DNA of 64,000 bases, from positions 1-64,000 of the forward strand of contig DMSQ01000017.1 of the NCBI GenBank assembly GCA_003457135.1, in the 5' to 3' direction. Below the pieces are notes generated by a model. It was not told where the DNA came from and ran no database searches. It saw only the letters and a program-made list of their open reading frames with translations. Of the stretch, positions 8,423 to 15,963 are shown one piece after another (within the stretch, counting starts at the first letter, position 1; the number at the start of each line of letters is the position of its first letter). This stretch comes from Prolixibacteraceae bacterium. Lineage in GTDB: Bacteria; Bacteroidota; Bacteroidia; Bacteroidales; Prolixibacteraceae. The position numbers and the translations under genes are program-made.

Positions 8423-8521
8423 TCATTTTGCAGGAAGTGTGGAGACCTTGGCATTTTGTTGAGCAAAGCCTAAAGTCGCTACCAGAATTAACCATAAAGT
8501 CGTTTTGAATTTGAACCTCAT
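8423..8521 (-). CDS. 32-residue signal-peptide ORF (small protein or truncated gene)
   Basis: ATG at 8521 opens a 32-codon frame, MRFKFKTTLWLILVATLGFA followed by QQNAKVSTLPAK and TGA. The first 20 residues are a textbook signal peptide; only about a dozen residues would remain after cleavage. It is the first frame of the minus-strand secreted run and is followed at once by repeat A. It could be a leader peptide or the 5' remnant of a deleted secreted gene whose rest was lost by recombination between repeats. Confidence 0.45.
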   Translation of the reverse strand: MRFKFKTTLWLILVATLGFAQQNAKVSTLPAK

Positions 8522-8852
8522 AGTTTTTTTTTTGTGTGAATATGGAATAATATGACATTCTAAATTAAAAGACAAACAAGTCTTTTAATTGTTCATTCCT
8601 GCCTGGTAACTACCAGAAAGTGATACAAATAATCTGATATTCTATTGCTGCTAACCAGCTCGGATGAGAATCCGAATCAGGATTTATAACCTGTTATAAG
8701 CTTTACTGAAATCATAAAAACATTTAGAAAAATTTCTGGTGATATTTTAATCCAGATGTTGTATATTTATGAATGACTGCGGATAAAACATAAATACCCG
8801 GAATTGGTAGATATACACACATTATTGTACAAGCATAAAAAAAAATAACACT
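8522..8852. promoter_or_regulatory. AT-rich divergent spacer with a perfect inverted repeat
   Basis: This spacer separates the minus-strand secreted run from the plus-strand gene at 8853. At 8565-8588 there is a perfect inverted repeat, TTAAAAGAC-AAACAA-GTCTTTTAA, placed about 45 bases upstream of the 32-codon ORF, where an operator could sit. A run of eleven T (pluses strand 8524-8533 region) directly precedes that ORF. No further gene was seen in the spacer. Confidence 0.4.
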
Positions 8853-9110
8853 ATGGAATCGAATGAAATAATTAGGAATCAGATATTTGAGATTATTAGA
8901 AATCAACTTAAGGCAAATAATCCACCAGAAACTAAACTGACACTGGAAAGATTAAAAGGTCTTGGATATAATAAACTTGATTCAAAAAAACTCATAGGAC
9001 AATGTTTAGCGGTTGAATTATTTCATATATTTAAACATGGAGAACCATTTAATGCTTTGAGATATATAACGAATTTAAAGAAACTACCGGAAGCACCTTT
9101 TGATGATTGA
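8853..9110 (+). CDS. Small conserved hypothetical protein
   Basis: The 85-residue protein is predicted to be helical and hydrophilic, without signal peptide. The pattern NPPETKLTLERLKGLGY, then KKLIGQCLAVELFHIFK and PFNALRYITNLKKLP, resembles short proteins annotated near the DUF1841 type in various bacteria, but I cannot confirm this. Its stop codon is followed directly by a fragment of a higA-like gene at 9112, so the junction was formed by recombination. It might be a toxin-antitoxin partner left over from an earlier insertion; nothing proves this. Confidence 0.65.
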   Translation: MESNEIIRNQIFEIIRNQLKANNPPETKLTLERLKGLGYNKLDSKKLIGQCLAVELFHIFKHGEPFNALRYITNLKKLPEAPFDD

Positions 9111-9111
9111 T

Positions 9112-9165
9112 TAAAAGCAGGGTTTCAGAAATTTTTAGCAAAAAGCGAAAATTGAATATTCAAAT
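9112..9165 (+). pseudogene. Fragment of a higA-like antitoxin gene
   Basis: These 54 bases match 10032-10086 inside the intact higA gene with three differences by eye (shared words GCAGGGTTTCAGA and AAAAAGCGAAAATTGAATAT). No start or remaining parts are present. It ends exactly where the perfect inverted repeat at 9166 begins. Confidence 0.75.
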
Positions 9166-9214
9166 GTTAAACAACTGATCCGATGACTGGAGTTCATCGG
9201 ATCAGTTGTTTAAC
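9166..9214. terminator. Perfect 21-bp inverted repeat
   Basis: GTTAAACAACTGATCCGATGA at 9166-9186 is the exact reverse complement of 9194-9214, with a seven-base loop CTGGAGT. No T-run follows on either strand. It lies between the higA fragment and the rlmD tail copy and may be an old terminator hairpin or a recombination site. Confidence 0.75.
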
Positions 9215-9220
9215 AGCAAA

Positions 9221-9408
9221 ACCTCTCTCCTCTCCAGCAACACCACATTCTCCACATGGTGCGTGTGCGGGAACATATCAACAGGCTGAATGCGGGTAAC
9301 TTTATATAATTCGTCCATTATTGCCAGGTCGCGGGCCTCTGTTACCGGGTTATAGCTTACATTACATAAACTATCTTTTTCGGTACGGTTTTCAGGATGG
9401 TTATTCAT
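9221..9408 (-). pseudogene. Decayed copy of the rlmD 3' end
   Basis: The translated tail ends with IQPVDMFPHTHHVENVVLLE and RR, the same residues as the C-terminus of the intact methyltransferase at 10628-12043. Upstream, ARDLAIMDELYKVTR matches ARDLALMDEAYKVIR. Only about 50 residues of homology are present; the catalytic-loop SCNP is SYNP here. It cannot encode an enzyme. Its position makes it the left-hand member of a direct repeat that encloses the toxin-antitoxin genes. Confidence 0.85.
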
Positions 9409-9491
9409 TATTAACCAAAACTCTAAAAAATTACATCCAAAAGTTACCAGATTGGTAACAAATAATTACCTTTGGTGTATAAATCTTAAAA

Positions 9492-9785
9492 ATGAGGGTA
9501 ATAGCTAAAAAGATACTTCGTGATTTTTGGGAAAAATATACCGACTCGGAACAACAATTAAAGACCTGGTATAAAGAAGCATCAAAGGCAAATTGGAAGA
9601 ATCCAATTGAAATTAAAAGTGAATATGCAAAAGCAAGTATCTTGAAAAGCGGACGTGTTGTTTTCAATATCTGTGGCAATAAATATAGACTAATCGCCGA
9701 TATAAACTACGACAGACAATGGGTATTTATTCGATTTATTGGAACACATAATGAGTATGACAAAATTGACGCAGATAAAATTTAA
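9492..9785 (+). CDS. higB: HigB-family toxin (mRNA interferase)
   Basis: The 97-residue protein matches the HigB type common in Bacteroidota: RVIAKKILRDFWEKYTDSEQ at the N-terminus, SKANWKNPIEIKSEYAKAS in the middle and the closing strand pair YRLIADINYDRQWVFIRFIG with THNEYDKIDADKI. Toxins of this RelE-like fold cut mRNA on the ribosome and are blocked by the HigA antitoxin encoded next to them. The toxin comes first in the operon, as is usual for hig pairs, and the antitoxin ATG at 9790 lies four bases after its stop. Confidence 0.93.
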   Translation: MRVIAKKILRDFWEKYTDSEQQLKTWYKEASKANWKNPIEIKSEYAKASILKSGRVVFNICGNKYRLIADINYDRQWVFIRFIGTHNEYDKIDADKI

Positions 9786-9789
9786 AACT

Positions 9790-10146
9790 ATGGAAATTAA
9801 AGCAATAAAAACAGAAGAAGATTATAATCAGGCATTACAAAGACTTGAAGAGATATTTCATGCGCCAATTGATTCAAAAGAAGGTGATGAAGCCGGGATT
9901 TTATCCATCTTAATTGAAAAATATGAAGATGAAAACTATGCCATTGATGCTCCTGACCCGATAGAAGCCATATTATTCAGGATGGAACAAATGGAAATGA
10001 CGAAAAAAGATTTGGCAGATATTCTGGGGTATAAAAGCAGGGTTTCAGAGATTTTCAGTAAAAAGCGAAAATTGAATATTCAAATGATCCGTAATCTTCA
10101 TGAGAAAATGAATATTCCTTATGATTCATTGATTACTGATTATTAA
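9790..10146 (+). CDS. higA: HigA-family antitoxin (HTH)
   Basis: Starting at ATG 9790 the protein has 118 residues (an upstream in-frame start at 9739 lies inside higB and is less likely). The N-terminal half is acidic (EEDYNQALQRLEEIF, DSKEGDEAG); the C-terminal half is an HTH_3/XRE domain, MEMTKKDLADILGYKSRVSE then KRKLNIQMIRNLHEKMNIP. It should neutralise HigB and autoregulate the operon. A piece of a near-identical gene lies at 9112-9165, showing that a second copy of this system once stood to the left. Confidence 0.93.
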   Translation: MEIKAIKTEEDYNQALQRLEEIFHAPIDSKEGDEAGILSILIEKYEDENYAIDAPDPIEAILFRMEQMEMTKKDLADILGYKSRVSEIFSKKRKLNIQMIRNLHEKMNIPYDSLITDY

Positions 10147-10184
10147 AGCATATTGAATAACTTTGAATTCTAAATTATCTGATC

Positions 10185-10421
10185 ATGGGAATCGAAACAA
10201 TTGATATTGAAAACAATAAAGGAGCACAAGCCATCAGTATTCCGAAGAAAATGAGAATAGACGATGACAAAGTTTACCTCAAAAAAGTGGGTAATTCGCT
10301 GTATATTATTCCGTTCCATAACCCATGGCAAAATTTGATTGAAAGTACAGACTCATTCACTTCAGATTTCATGGACGAAAGAAACCAACCCATTCAGCAA
10401 CAAAGAGAATCATTAGACTAA
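10185..10421 (+). CDS. vapB: VapB-type antitoxin (AbrB-like)
   Basis: The 78-residue protein has the short swapped-hairpin DNA-binding pattern of VapB/AbrB antitoxins: AQAISIPKKMRIDDDKVYLK followed by KVGNSLYIIPFHNPW, then an acidic and Gln-rich tail for toxin binding. Its stop overlaps the start of the toxin frame as TAATG, so the pair is translationally coupled. Since the toxin gene is cut short, the antitoxin may now be orphaned or may act on another VapC. Confidence 0.88.
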   Translation: MGIETIDIENNKGAQAISIPKKMRIDDDKVYLKKVGNSLYIIPFHNPWQNLIESTDSFTSDFMDERNQPIQQQRESLD

Positions 10422-10732
10422 TGGAATATTTGCTCGACACGAATATCTGCATATACATCATTAAGAAAAAACCTACAGAAGTTTTTGAAAAATTCAAAAA
10501 CCTAACGATTGGTGATGTTGGGATTTCTTCAATAACCTTGGCGGAATTACAATATGGCATTGAGAAAAGTTCAAGCCCTGAGAAAAACAGAGAAGCGTTG
10601 GAGAAATTCCTTACTCCAATTGTTCAATTAAACCCCTCTCCGCTCCAGCAGCACCACATTTTCCACATGGTGCGTATGCGGAAACATATCTACTGGCTGA
10701 ATGCGAATAACTTTATATGCTTCGTCCATTAA
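10421..10732 (+). pseudogene. vapC: VapC PIN-domain toxin, truncated at the rlmD 3' end
   Basis: The first 69 residues or so are a normal VapC N-terminal half: MEYLLDTNICIYIIKKKP with the first acidic residue and SSITLAELQYGIEKS with the conserved Glu. At about 10628 the sequence becomes the reverse complement of the rlmD 3' end, so the rest (PSPLQQHHIFHMVRMRKHI...) is not PIN sequence. The second half, with two further acidic metal ligands, is missing. The ORF stays open for 103 codons by chance on the rlmD antisense strand. A working nuclease is unlikely. Confidence 0.85.
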
Positions 10733-12043
10733 AGCCAGATCACGGGCCTGGGTAGCCGGATTGCAGCTCACATAAACTACCTTTTCGGGAGCAGTTTCCA
10801 TAATGGTTTTAACCACTTCTACGTCCATTCCGGCTCGTGGCGGATCGGTAATAATCACATCCGGTTGGCCATTTCGGGCAATAAAATCGCTGGTCAGAAT
10901 TTTCTTCATATCGCCGGCAAAAAAGCTGGTATTACTGATTCCGTTCAATTCCGAATTGACATGCGCATCCAGAATGGCTTCAGAAACATACTCAATACCA
11001 ACCACTTTCAGCACATTTCGGGCAATGAAATTGGCGATGGTTCCGGTTCCGGTGTATAAATCGTAAACCACTTCATCGCCTTTCAATCCGGCAAATGCCC
11101 GAATAACTTTATACAATTCGTAAGCTTGTTCGGAGTTAGTCTGATAAAAACTTTTCGGACCGATCTTGAATTTCAGGCCTTCCATTTCTTCCAGAATATG
11201 GTCATTCCCTTTGTAAACAACGATTTCCTGATCATGGATGGTGTCATTTCCTTTTCCATTGACCACATACATCAGTGAAGTAATCTGTGAAAATTCAGTA
11301 GCAATGGCAGCAAGCAGTTTTTCGCGGTTCTCCTGTTCTTCGCGGTAAAAACAAACAATCAACATCAAATCGCCGGTTGTCGAACTCCGGACAATGATGT
11401 TCCTGAGCAAACCCGACTGAATTTTCCGGTCGAAAAACTCAAGGCCGTTTTCGTCGGCATAGTTCTTTATAAAATTGCGGATTTGGTTAGACGGATCACT
11501 CTGCAACCAGCATTTATTGATGTTGAGTATTTTATCGAACAAACCGGGAATATGGAATCCCAAAGCATTTTTGTTCAAATCATCGCCTTCAGTCCCAATT
11601 TCTTCGTGAGTCAGCCAGCGTTTGTTCGAGAAACCGAATTCGAGTTTATTGCGGTAAAAGGTTGTCTTTTTCGATCCAAGGATAGGTGCAATTTCAGGGA
11701 GATCAATGCGGCCAATGCGGCTCAATTGATCAGCTACCTGCTTTTCCTTGTAATAAAGTTGCTTTTCGTAAGGAAGAAACTGCCATTTGCATCCACCACA
11801 AACTTCAAAATGTTCGCAGAAAGCGGGAACGCGGTCGGGAGATTCTGTAATGACGCGGGTTACCCGGGCTTCCATGTATTTGGTGCGCTTTTTTGTAACC
11901 TGCAAATCAACCACATCGCCCGGAATGACATGGGTAGTAAATACAACCATGTCGTTAACACGTCCAATCGCTTTTCCTTCAGCGCCAATATCAGTAATTA
12001 AAACATTCTCTAAAAATGGCTTAACTTTCCGGCCTCTTCCCAT
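10628..12043 (-). CDS. rlmD: 23S rRNA (uracil-C5)-methyltransferase, RlmD/TrmA family
   Basis: The 471-residue enzyme has an N-terminal TRAM domain (about 8-65), a probable [4Fe-4S] cluster site (CEHFEVCGGCKW, with a later Cys near LNINKCWLQSD), and the Rossmann methyltransferase domain with VYDLYTGTGTI, ITDPPRAGMD and the catalytic-cysteine loop VYVSCNPATQARDL. Such enzymes make 5-methyluridine in 23S rRNA from S-adenosylmethionine. A candidate -7 box (TACTTTTG on the minus strand, 12061-12068) lies just upstream of the start. Its last bases abut the truncated vapC, and its 3' end is duplicated at 9221-9408. Confidence 0.92.
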   Translation of the reverse strand: MGRGRKVKPFLENVLITDIGAEGKAIGRVNDMVVFTTHVIPGDVVDLQVTKKRTKYMEARVTRVITESPDRVPAFCEHFEVCGGCKWQFLPYEKQLYYKEKQVADQLSRIGRIDLPEIAPILGSKKTTFYRNKLEFGFSNKRWLTHEEIGTEGDDLNKNALGFHIPGLFDKILNINKCWLQSDPSNQIRNFIKNYADENGLEFFDRKIQSGLLRNIIVRSSTTGDLMLIVCFYREEQENREKLLAAIATEFSQITSLMYVVNGKGNDTIHDQEIVVYKGNDHILEEMEGLKFKIGPKSFYQTNSEQAYELYKVIRAFAGLKGDEVVYDLYTGTGTIANFIARNVLKVVGIEYVSEAILDAHVNSELNGISNTSFFAGDMKKILTSDFIARNGQPDVIITDPPRAGMDVEVVKTIMETAPEKVVYVSCNPATQARDLALMDEAYKVIRIQPVDMFPHTHHVENVVLLERRGV

Positions 12044-12215
12044 TATTTTAAAATTTCCAGCAAAAGTAGTTAAAATATCAGAAGGCGAAGGCAGTGTACA
12101 GTCTCAACAATCTCTCCTTCACACTTTATGTAAAAACAACAAAATGATTCTTTTCTCATCAAAAATATATATCTTCATCCTGAAATAATCCTTTAATTAA
12201 TCTAATTCACCTATC

Positions 12216-13739
12216 ATGAAACGATCATTAATATTAATTTTCAGCATATTGGTTTTGAGTTCATTTGCACAGGAACCAATAGGTATATTTAAGTTCAGCA
12301 AAGATATTGGATCACCAAAACTTGCAGGCTCAGCATCGTATGATAAGTCCTCACAAACTTATTCCTTATCCGGTTCGGGGTATAATATCTGGTTCGAACG
12401 CGACGAATTTCATTATCTGTACAACAAACTGAAAGGTGATTTCATCCTGACTGCCAACTTTTCTTTCGTTGGAAAGGGAGTTGATGCGCATCGCAAAATT
12501 GGCTGGATGGTACGTGCATCTGAAGAGGCCAACGCGGTTCATTCCTCAGCGGTACTTCATGGAGATGGACTGACCGTACTGCAATGGCGCGTGCTTCGGG
12601 GTGCATTCATGCGCGATCCGGAAGATGAAATTTTCTCCCCTAAACCGAATTACACCATCCTTCAGGTTGAACGTTCAGGCAAAACAATTATTTTCAGGGC
12701 GGCTCATCCGGGAGAACCGTTACAACTTATCGGCAGTCAGATCATGGATAACCTGCCTGATGAGGTATTAGCCGGACTATTCATCAATTCACATAATCCC
12801 GATGTGATTGAAGAAGCCAAAATCTGGAATGTTCGGATTGACCAGCCTGTAACCTCTTCTTACGACCCGAACAAGCAGGGATGGCTAGGTTGCCGCATGG
12901 AAACAATGAATGTGTTTGATGGTAAGCGCAAGATCATTTACGAAAAAGACAGTCGCTTTGAAGCCCCGAACTGGATGCCCGATGGTAAAAAATTGCTTTT
13001 CAATATGGATGGATTAATCTATAAAATTCCGGTTGAAGGCGGTGAACTGGAAAAACTGAATACGGGCACTGTCAATCGCAACAATAACGACCATGTCATT
13101 TCGTTCGACGGCAAGATGCTGGGAATCAGCAGTCACAGGGATGGGCTGAATGGAGGTGGTTCAACGGTTTATGTTTTACCTATTGAAGGCGGCGAACCAC
13201 AACTGGTTACCCAGGATACACCATCCTATTTACACGGCTGGGCAGCCAATAACAAGGAAGTGGTTTACGTGGCCCAACGAAATGGCATTCCGATATACAA
13301 CATATATAAAAACTCCATTAAAGGTGGCGCCGAAGTGGCTTTAACCGATAACAAAGCCAGGGAACATGCAGACGGATGTGAATATTCTCCCGATGGCAAG
13401 TACGTTTATTACAATGGCAGCCAGTCGGGTACCATGCAGCTTTGGCGGATGAAACCTGATGGAAGTGAAAAAGAACAACTCACTTTCGACCAATACAATA
13501 ACTGGTTTCCGCATATTTCACCAGACAACAAATGGATTGCTTTCATCACCTTTGAAGAAAACATTGAATTCAATTCTCATCCTTCTTATAAAAGAGTGAT
13601 GCTGCGATTGATGCCCGTTTCAGGAGGTGCGCCAAAAGTAATTGCCTATCTGTACGGCGGACAGGGTACCATCAATGTACCTTCCTGGTCGCCCGACAGC
13701 AAGCATATTGCCTTTGTCAGCAATTCAGGGAAAAAATAA
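12216..13739 (+). CDS. Secreted TolB-like beta-propeller protein with N-terminal LamG/DUF1349-like domain
   Basis: The 507-residue protein has a signal peptide (about 1-18, ending SSFA). Residues about 20-220 form a jelly-roll-like domain (LKGDFILTANFSFVGKGVDA, IGWMVRASE) as seen in DUF1349 or concanavalin-like domains. Residues about 240-507 contain repeated PD40/TolB blades with the marks APNWMPDGKKLLF, EYSPDGKYVYYN, PHISPDNKWIAF and PSWSPDSKHIAFVSN. It is probably periplasmic or at the cell surface and may bind glycans or proteins; no catalytic residues can be named. It stands alone between rlmD and the first ABC-F gene. Confidence 0.8.
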   Translation: MKRSLILIFSILVLSSFAQEPIGIFKFSKDIGSPKLAGSASYDKSSQTYSLSGSGYNIWFERDEFHYLYNKLKGDFILTANFSFVGKGVDAHRKIGWMVRASEEANAVHSSAVLHGDGLTVLQWRVLRGAFMRDPEDEIFSPKPNYTILQVERSGKTIIFRAAHPGEPLQLIGSQIMDNLPDEVLAGLFINSHNPDVIEEAKIWNVRIDQPVTSSYDPNKQGWLGCRMETMNVFDGKRKIIYEKDSRFEAPNWMPDGKKLLFNMDGLIYKIPVEGGELEKLNTGTVNRNNNDHVISFDGKMLGISSHRDGLNGGGSTVYVLPIEGGEPQLVTQDTPSYLHGWAANNKEVVYVAQRNGIPIYNIYKNSIKGGAEVALTDNKAREHADGCEYSPDGKYVYYNGSQSGTMQLWRMKPDGSEKEQLTFDQYNNWFPHISPDNKWIAFITFEENIEFNSHPSYKRVMLRLMPVSGGAPKVIAYLYGGQGTINVPSWSPDSKHIAFVSNSGKK

Positions 13740-13853
13740 AAACCAATACTTAAAGTATCTGCGACATACCCGATTCATGATACTTCACTAATCAGTTACA
13801 CGAATGAACTGGAAATGCCTGTCTTTTTGAGGGAATGGGGAGACTATTTTTTC

Positions 13854-13861
13854 TATCTTTG
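13854..13861 (+). promoter_or_regulatory. Candidate Bacteroidota -7 box before the ABC-F gene
   Basis: TATCTTTG fits the TAnnTTTG consensus and lies 20 bases before the ATG at 13882. A TTTG lies at 13826-13829, but the gap of 24 bases is longer than the usual 19-21, so the -33 element is uncertain. Confidence 0.5.
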
Positions 13862-13881
13862 CACCCTCAATTTTAGGTATT

Positions 13882-15825
13882 ATGATTTCGGTTGATCAAT
13901 TGGTTGTCAGTTTTGGCGGGTTCGAACTTTTTAAGGGAATTTCACTGTTAGTGAGTCCCAAAGACCGTATTGGCCTGGTTGGCAAAAATGGTGCAGGTAA
14001 ATCCACCTTACTGAAAATTCTGGCTGGACTTCAACTTCCCAGCGGAGGTGTGGTTTCTGTTCCGCCTGATGTCAGGCTGGGTTATTTACCTCAGCACATT
14101 GATGTGATAGATGGAAGGACTGTTTTTGAAGAAGCGGTTACTTCGTTTGAAGAAATTCTTGATCTGGAACAGCGAATCGAAGAAATCAACCATCAGATTG
14201 CCACCCGGACCGACTACGAATCAGCCGAATACCATCGGTTACTCGATCATGTTACCGAATTCAACGACCGTTTCCACCTCTTAGGCGGCAATAATTTTGA
14301 GGCCGAAGTTGAACGGACATTGATTGGACTTGGCTTCCTGCGAACTGATTTTACAAGGCAGACTTCCGAATTCAGCGGTGGATGGCGCATGCGTATTGAA
14401 TTGGCTAAAATTCTGCTGAAACGTCCCGATGTTTTTCTGCTCGATGAGCCTACCAATCACCTGGATATTGAATCCATACAATGGCTCGAAGATTTCCTTA
14501 AAAACTACAATGGCGCCGTGGTACTGGTTTCGCACGACCGGGCATTTCTGGACGCAGTGACCAACCGCACGGTTGAAATTACACTCGGTCGGATCTATGA
14601 TTTTAAGTCAAATTATTCGAAATACCTGATTTTGCGGAAAGAACTGAAGGAAACTCAGATGGCAGCCTACGTCAATCAGCAGAAAATGATTGAGGACACC
14701 GAAAATTTTATTGCACGTTTTCGCTATAAGGCTACCAAAGCGGTACAGGTACAATCAAGGGTTAAAGCGCTCGACCGCCTGGAAAGGCTTGAAGTTGACG
14801 ATGAGGATAATTCGGCGCTCCGGATCAAATTTCCGGCTGCACTTCGTTCGGGAACTGTTGTTGCAGAAGCGAAAGAACTTTCAAAAAGCTATGGAAAACT
14901 TAAAGTGCTTCATAAAATTGACCTGATTATTGAACGTGGCGAAAAAGTTGCTTTTGTTGGAAAAAACGGTGAAGGGAAAACGACCTTAGCGCGTGTAATC
15001 CTGAACGAAATTGAACATCAGGGCGAAATGAAACTCGGGCATAATGTAAAAATTGGCTACTATGCACAAAACCAGGCTAATTTACTCGATGAGGATTTGA
15101 CCGTTTTCGAAACCATTGATCGGATTGCTGTGGGTGAAATACGTACCAAAATCCGCAATATCCTGGGCGGATTTATGTTTTCGGGCGACGATGTGGATAA
15201 GAAAGTGAAAGTACTTTCAGGCGGCGAACGCTCGCGGTTGGCCATGGTGAAACTGATGCTCGAACCGGTGAATTTGTTGGTTTTGGATGAGCCAACCAAC
15301 CACCTCGATATGCGCTCGAAGGAAATCCTGAAACAGGCGCTGATTGATTATGACGGAACAATGATCGTGGTATCGCACGACCGCGATTTTCTGGAAGGTT
15401 TGGTCAATTGCGTATATGAATTCAGGGATAAAAAGGTAAAACAGCATTTGGGCGGGATCTATGATTTCCTCCGCCGCAAGAAAATGGAATCGATGAAAGA
15501 ATTGGAAAAAAAGGATTTACCTTTGAATCAGGAAGTTAAAACGCAAAAAATAGAGGAAGCTGATAAAGTTAGCTTCGAAGAACGCAAGGAAATCAACAAA
15601 AACATCAGCCGCATCGAAAAAAACATTGAAAGGACTGAAAAAGACATTGCCAGTCTGGAACAAAAAATAAAGGAAATGGAAAAGATTCTGGCGGGAACAG
15701 ATGGATCCGATCCAGAGATTTTCAAAAAATTTGACCGCTTAAAAAAGGATCTGGAGCACAAAATGTATGAATGGGAAGTTCAGCACGGACAACTGGAAGA
15801 ATTGACAGCAAAGAAGACGTGGTAA
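13882..15825 (+). CDS. ABC-F family ATPase, Uup-like
   Basis: The 647-residue protein has two ABC domains in tandem and no membrane segments. NBD1 has GLVGKNGAGKSTLLK, the signature FSGGWRMRIELAKIL and LLDEPTNHLDIES; NBD2 has FVGKNGEGKTTLAR, LSGGERSRLAMVKL and VLDEPTNHLDMRS. The linker between them (about 240-330) is the P-site interaction motif, and the last 100 residues are a charged coiled coil, as in Uup. ABC-F proteins act on ribosomes, probing the E site to resolve stalls. All ATP-site motifs are intact, unlike in the second ABC-F protein at 16882. Confidence 0.92.
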   Translation: MISVDQLVVSFGGFELFKGISLLVSPKDRIGLVGKNGAGKSTLLKILAGLQLPSGGVVSVPPDVRLGYLPQHIDVIDGRTVFEEAVTSFEEILDLEQRIEEINHQIATRTDYESAEYHRLLDHVTEFNDRFHLLGGNNFEAEVERTLIGLGFLRTDFTRQTSEFSGGWRMRIELAKILLKRPDVFLLDEPTNHLDIESIQWLEDFLKNYNGAVVLVSHDRAFLDAVTNRTVEITLGRIYDFKSNYSKYLILRKELKETQMAAYVNQQKMIEDTENFIARFRYKATKAVQVQSRVKALDRLERLEVDDEDNSALRIKFPAALRSGTVVAEAKELSKSYGKLKVLHKIDLIIERGEKVAFVGKNGEGKTTLARVILNEIEHQGEMKLGHNVKIGYYAQNQANLLDEDLTVFETIDRIAVGEIRTKIRNILGGFMFSGDDVDKKVKVLSGGERSRLAMVKLMLEPVNLLVLDEPTNHLDMRSKEILKQALIDYDGTMIVVSHDRDFLEGLVNCVYEFRDKKVKQHLGGIYDFLRRKKMESMKELEKKDLPLNQEVKTQKIEEADKVSFEERKEINKNISRIEKNIERTEKDIASLEQKIKEMEKILAGTDGSDPEIFKKFDRLKKDLEHKMYEWEVQHGQLEELTAKKTW

Positions 15826-15963
15826 AAAAAGCAGTCACAGTAATCAGTCGCAGTAGGCAGTAAAAATGTTCCGGGTTGCGGGATACGTGTTTTGGGAACC
15901 ATTTCGAATCGCGTAACCCGAAACACGAAACTGTAAAAATAATTCATCACAAATATATCACCA

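Noticed and set aside
11483..12001. 172-codon open frame antisense to rlmD
   Set aside because: It has no recognisable protein features and lies fully within a strongly conserved gene; it is a shadow frame.
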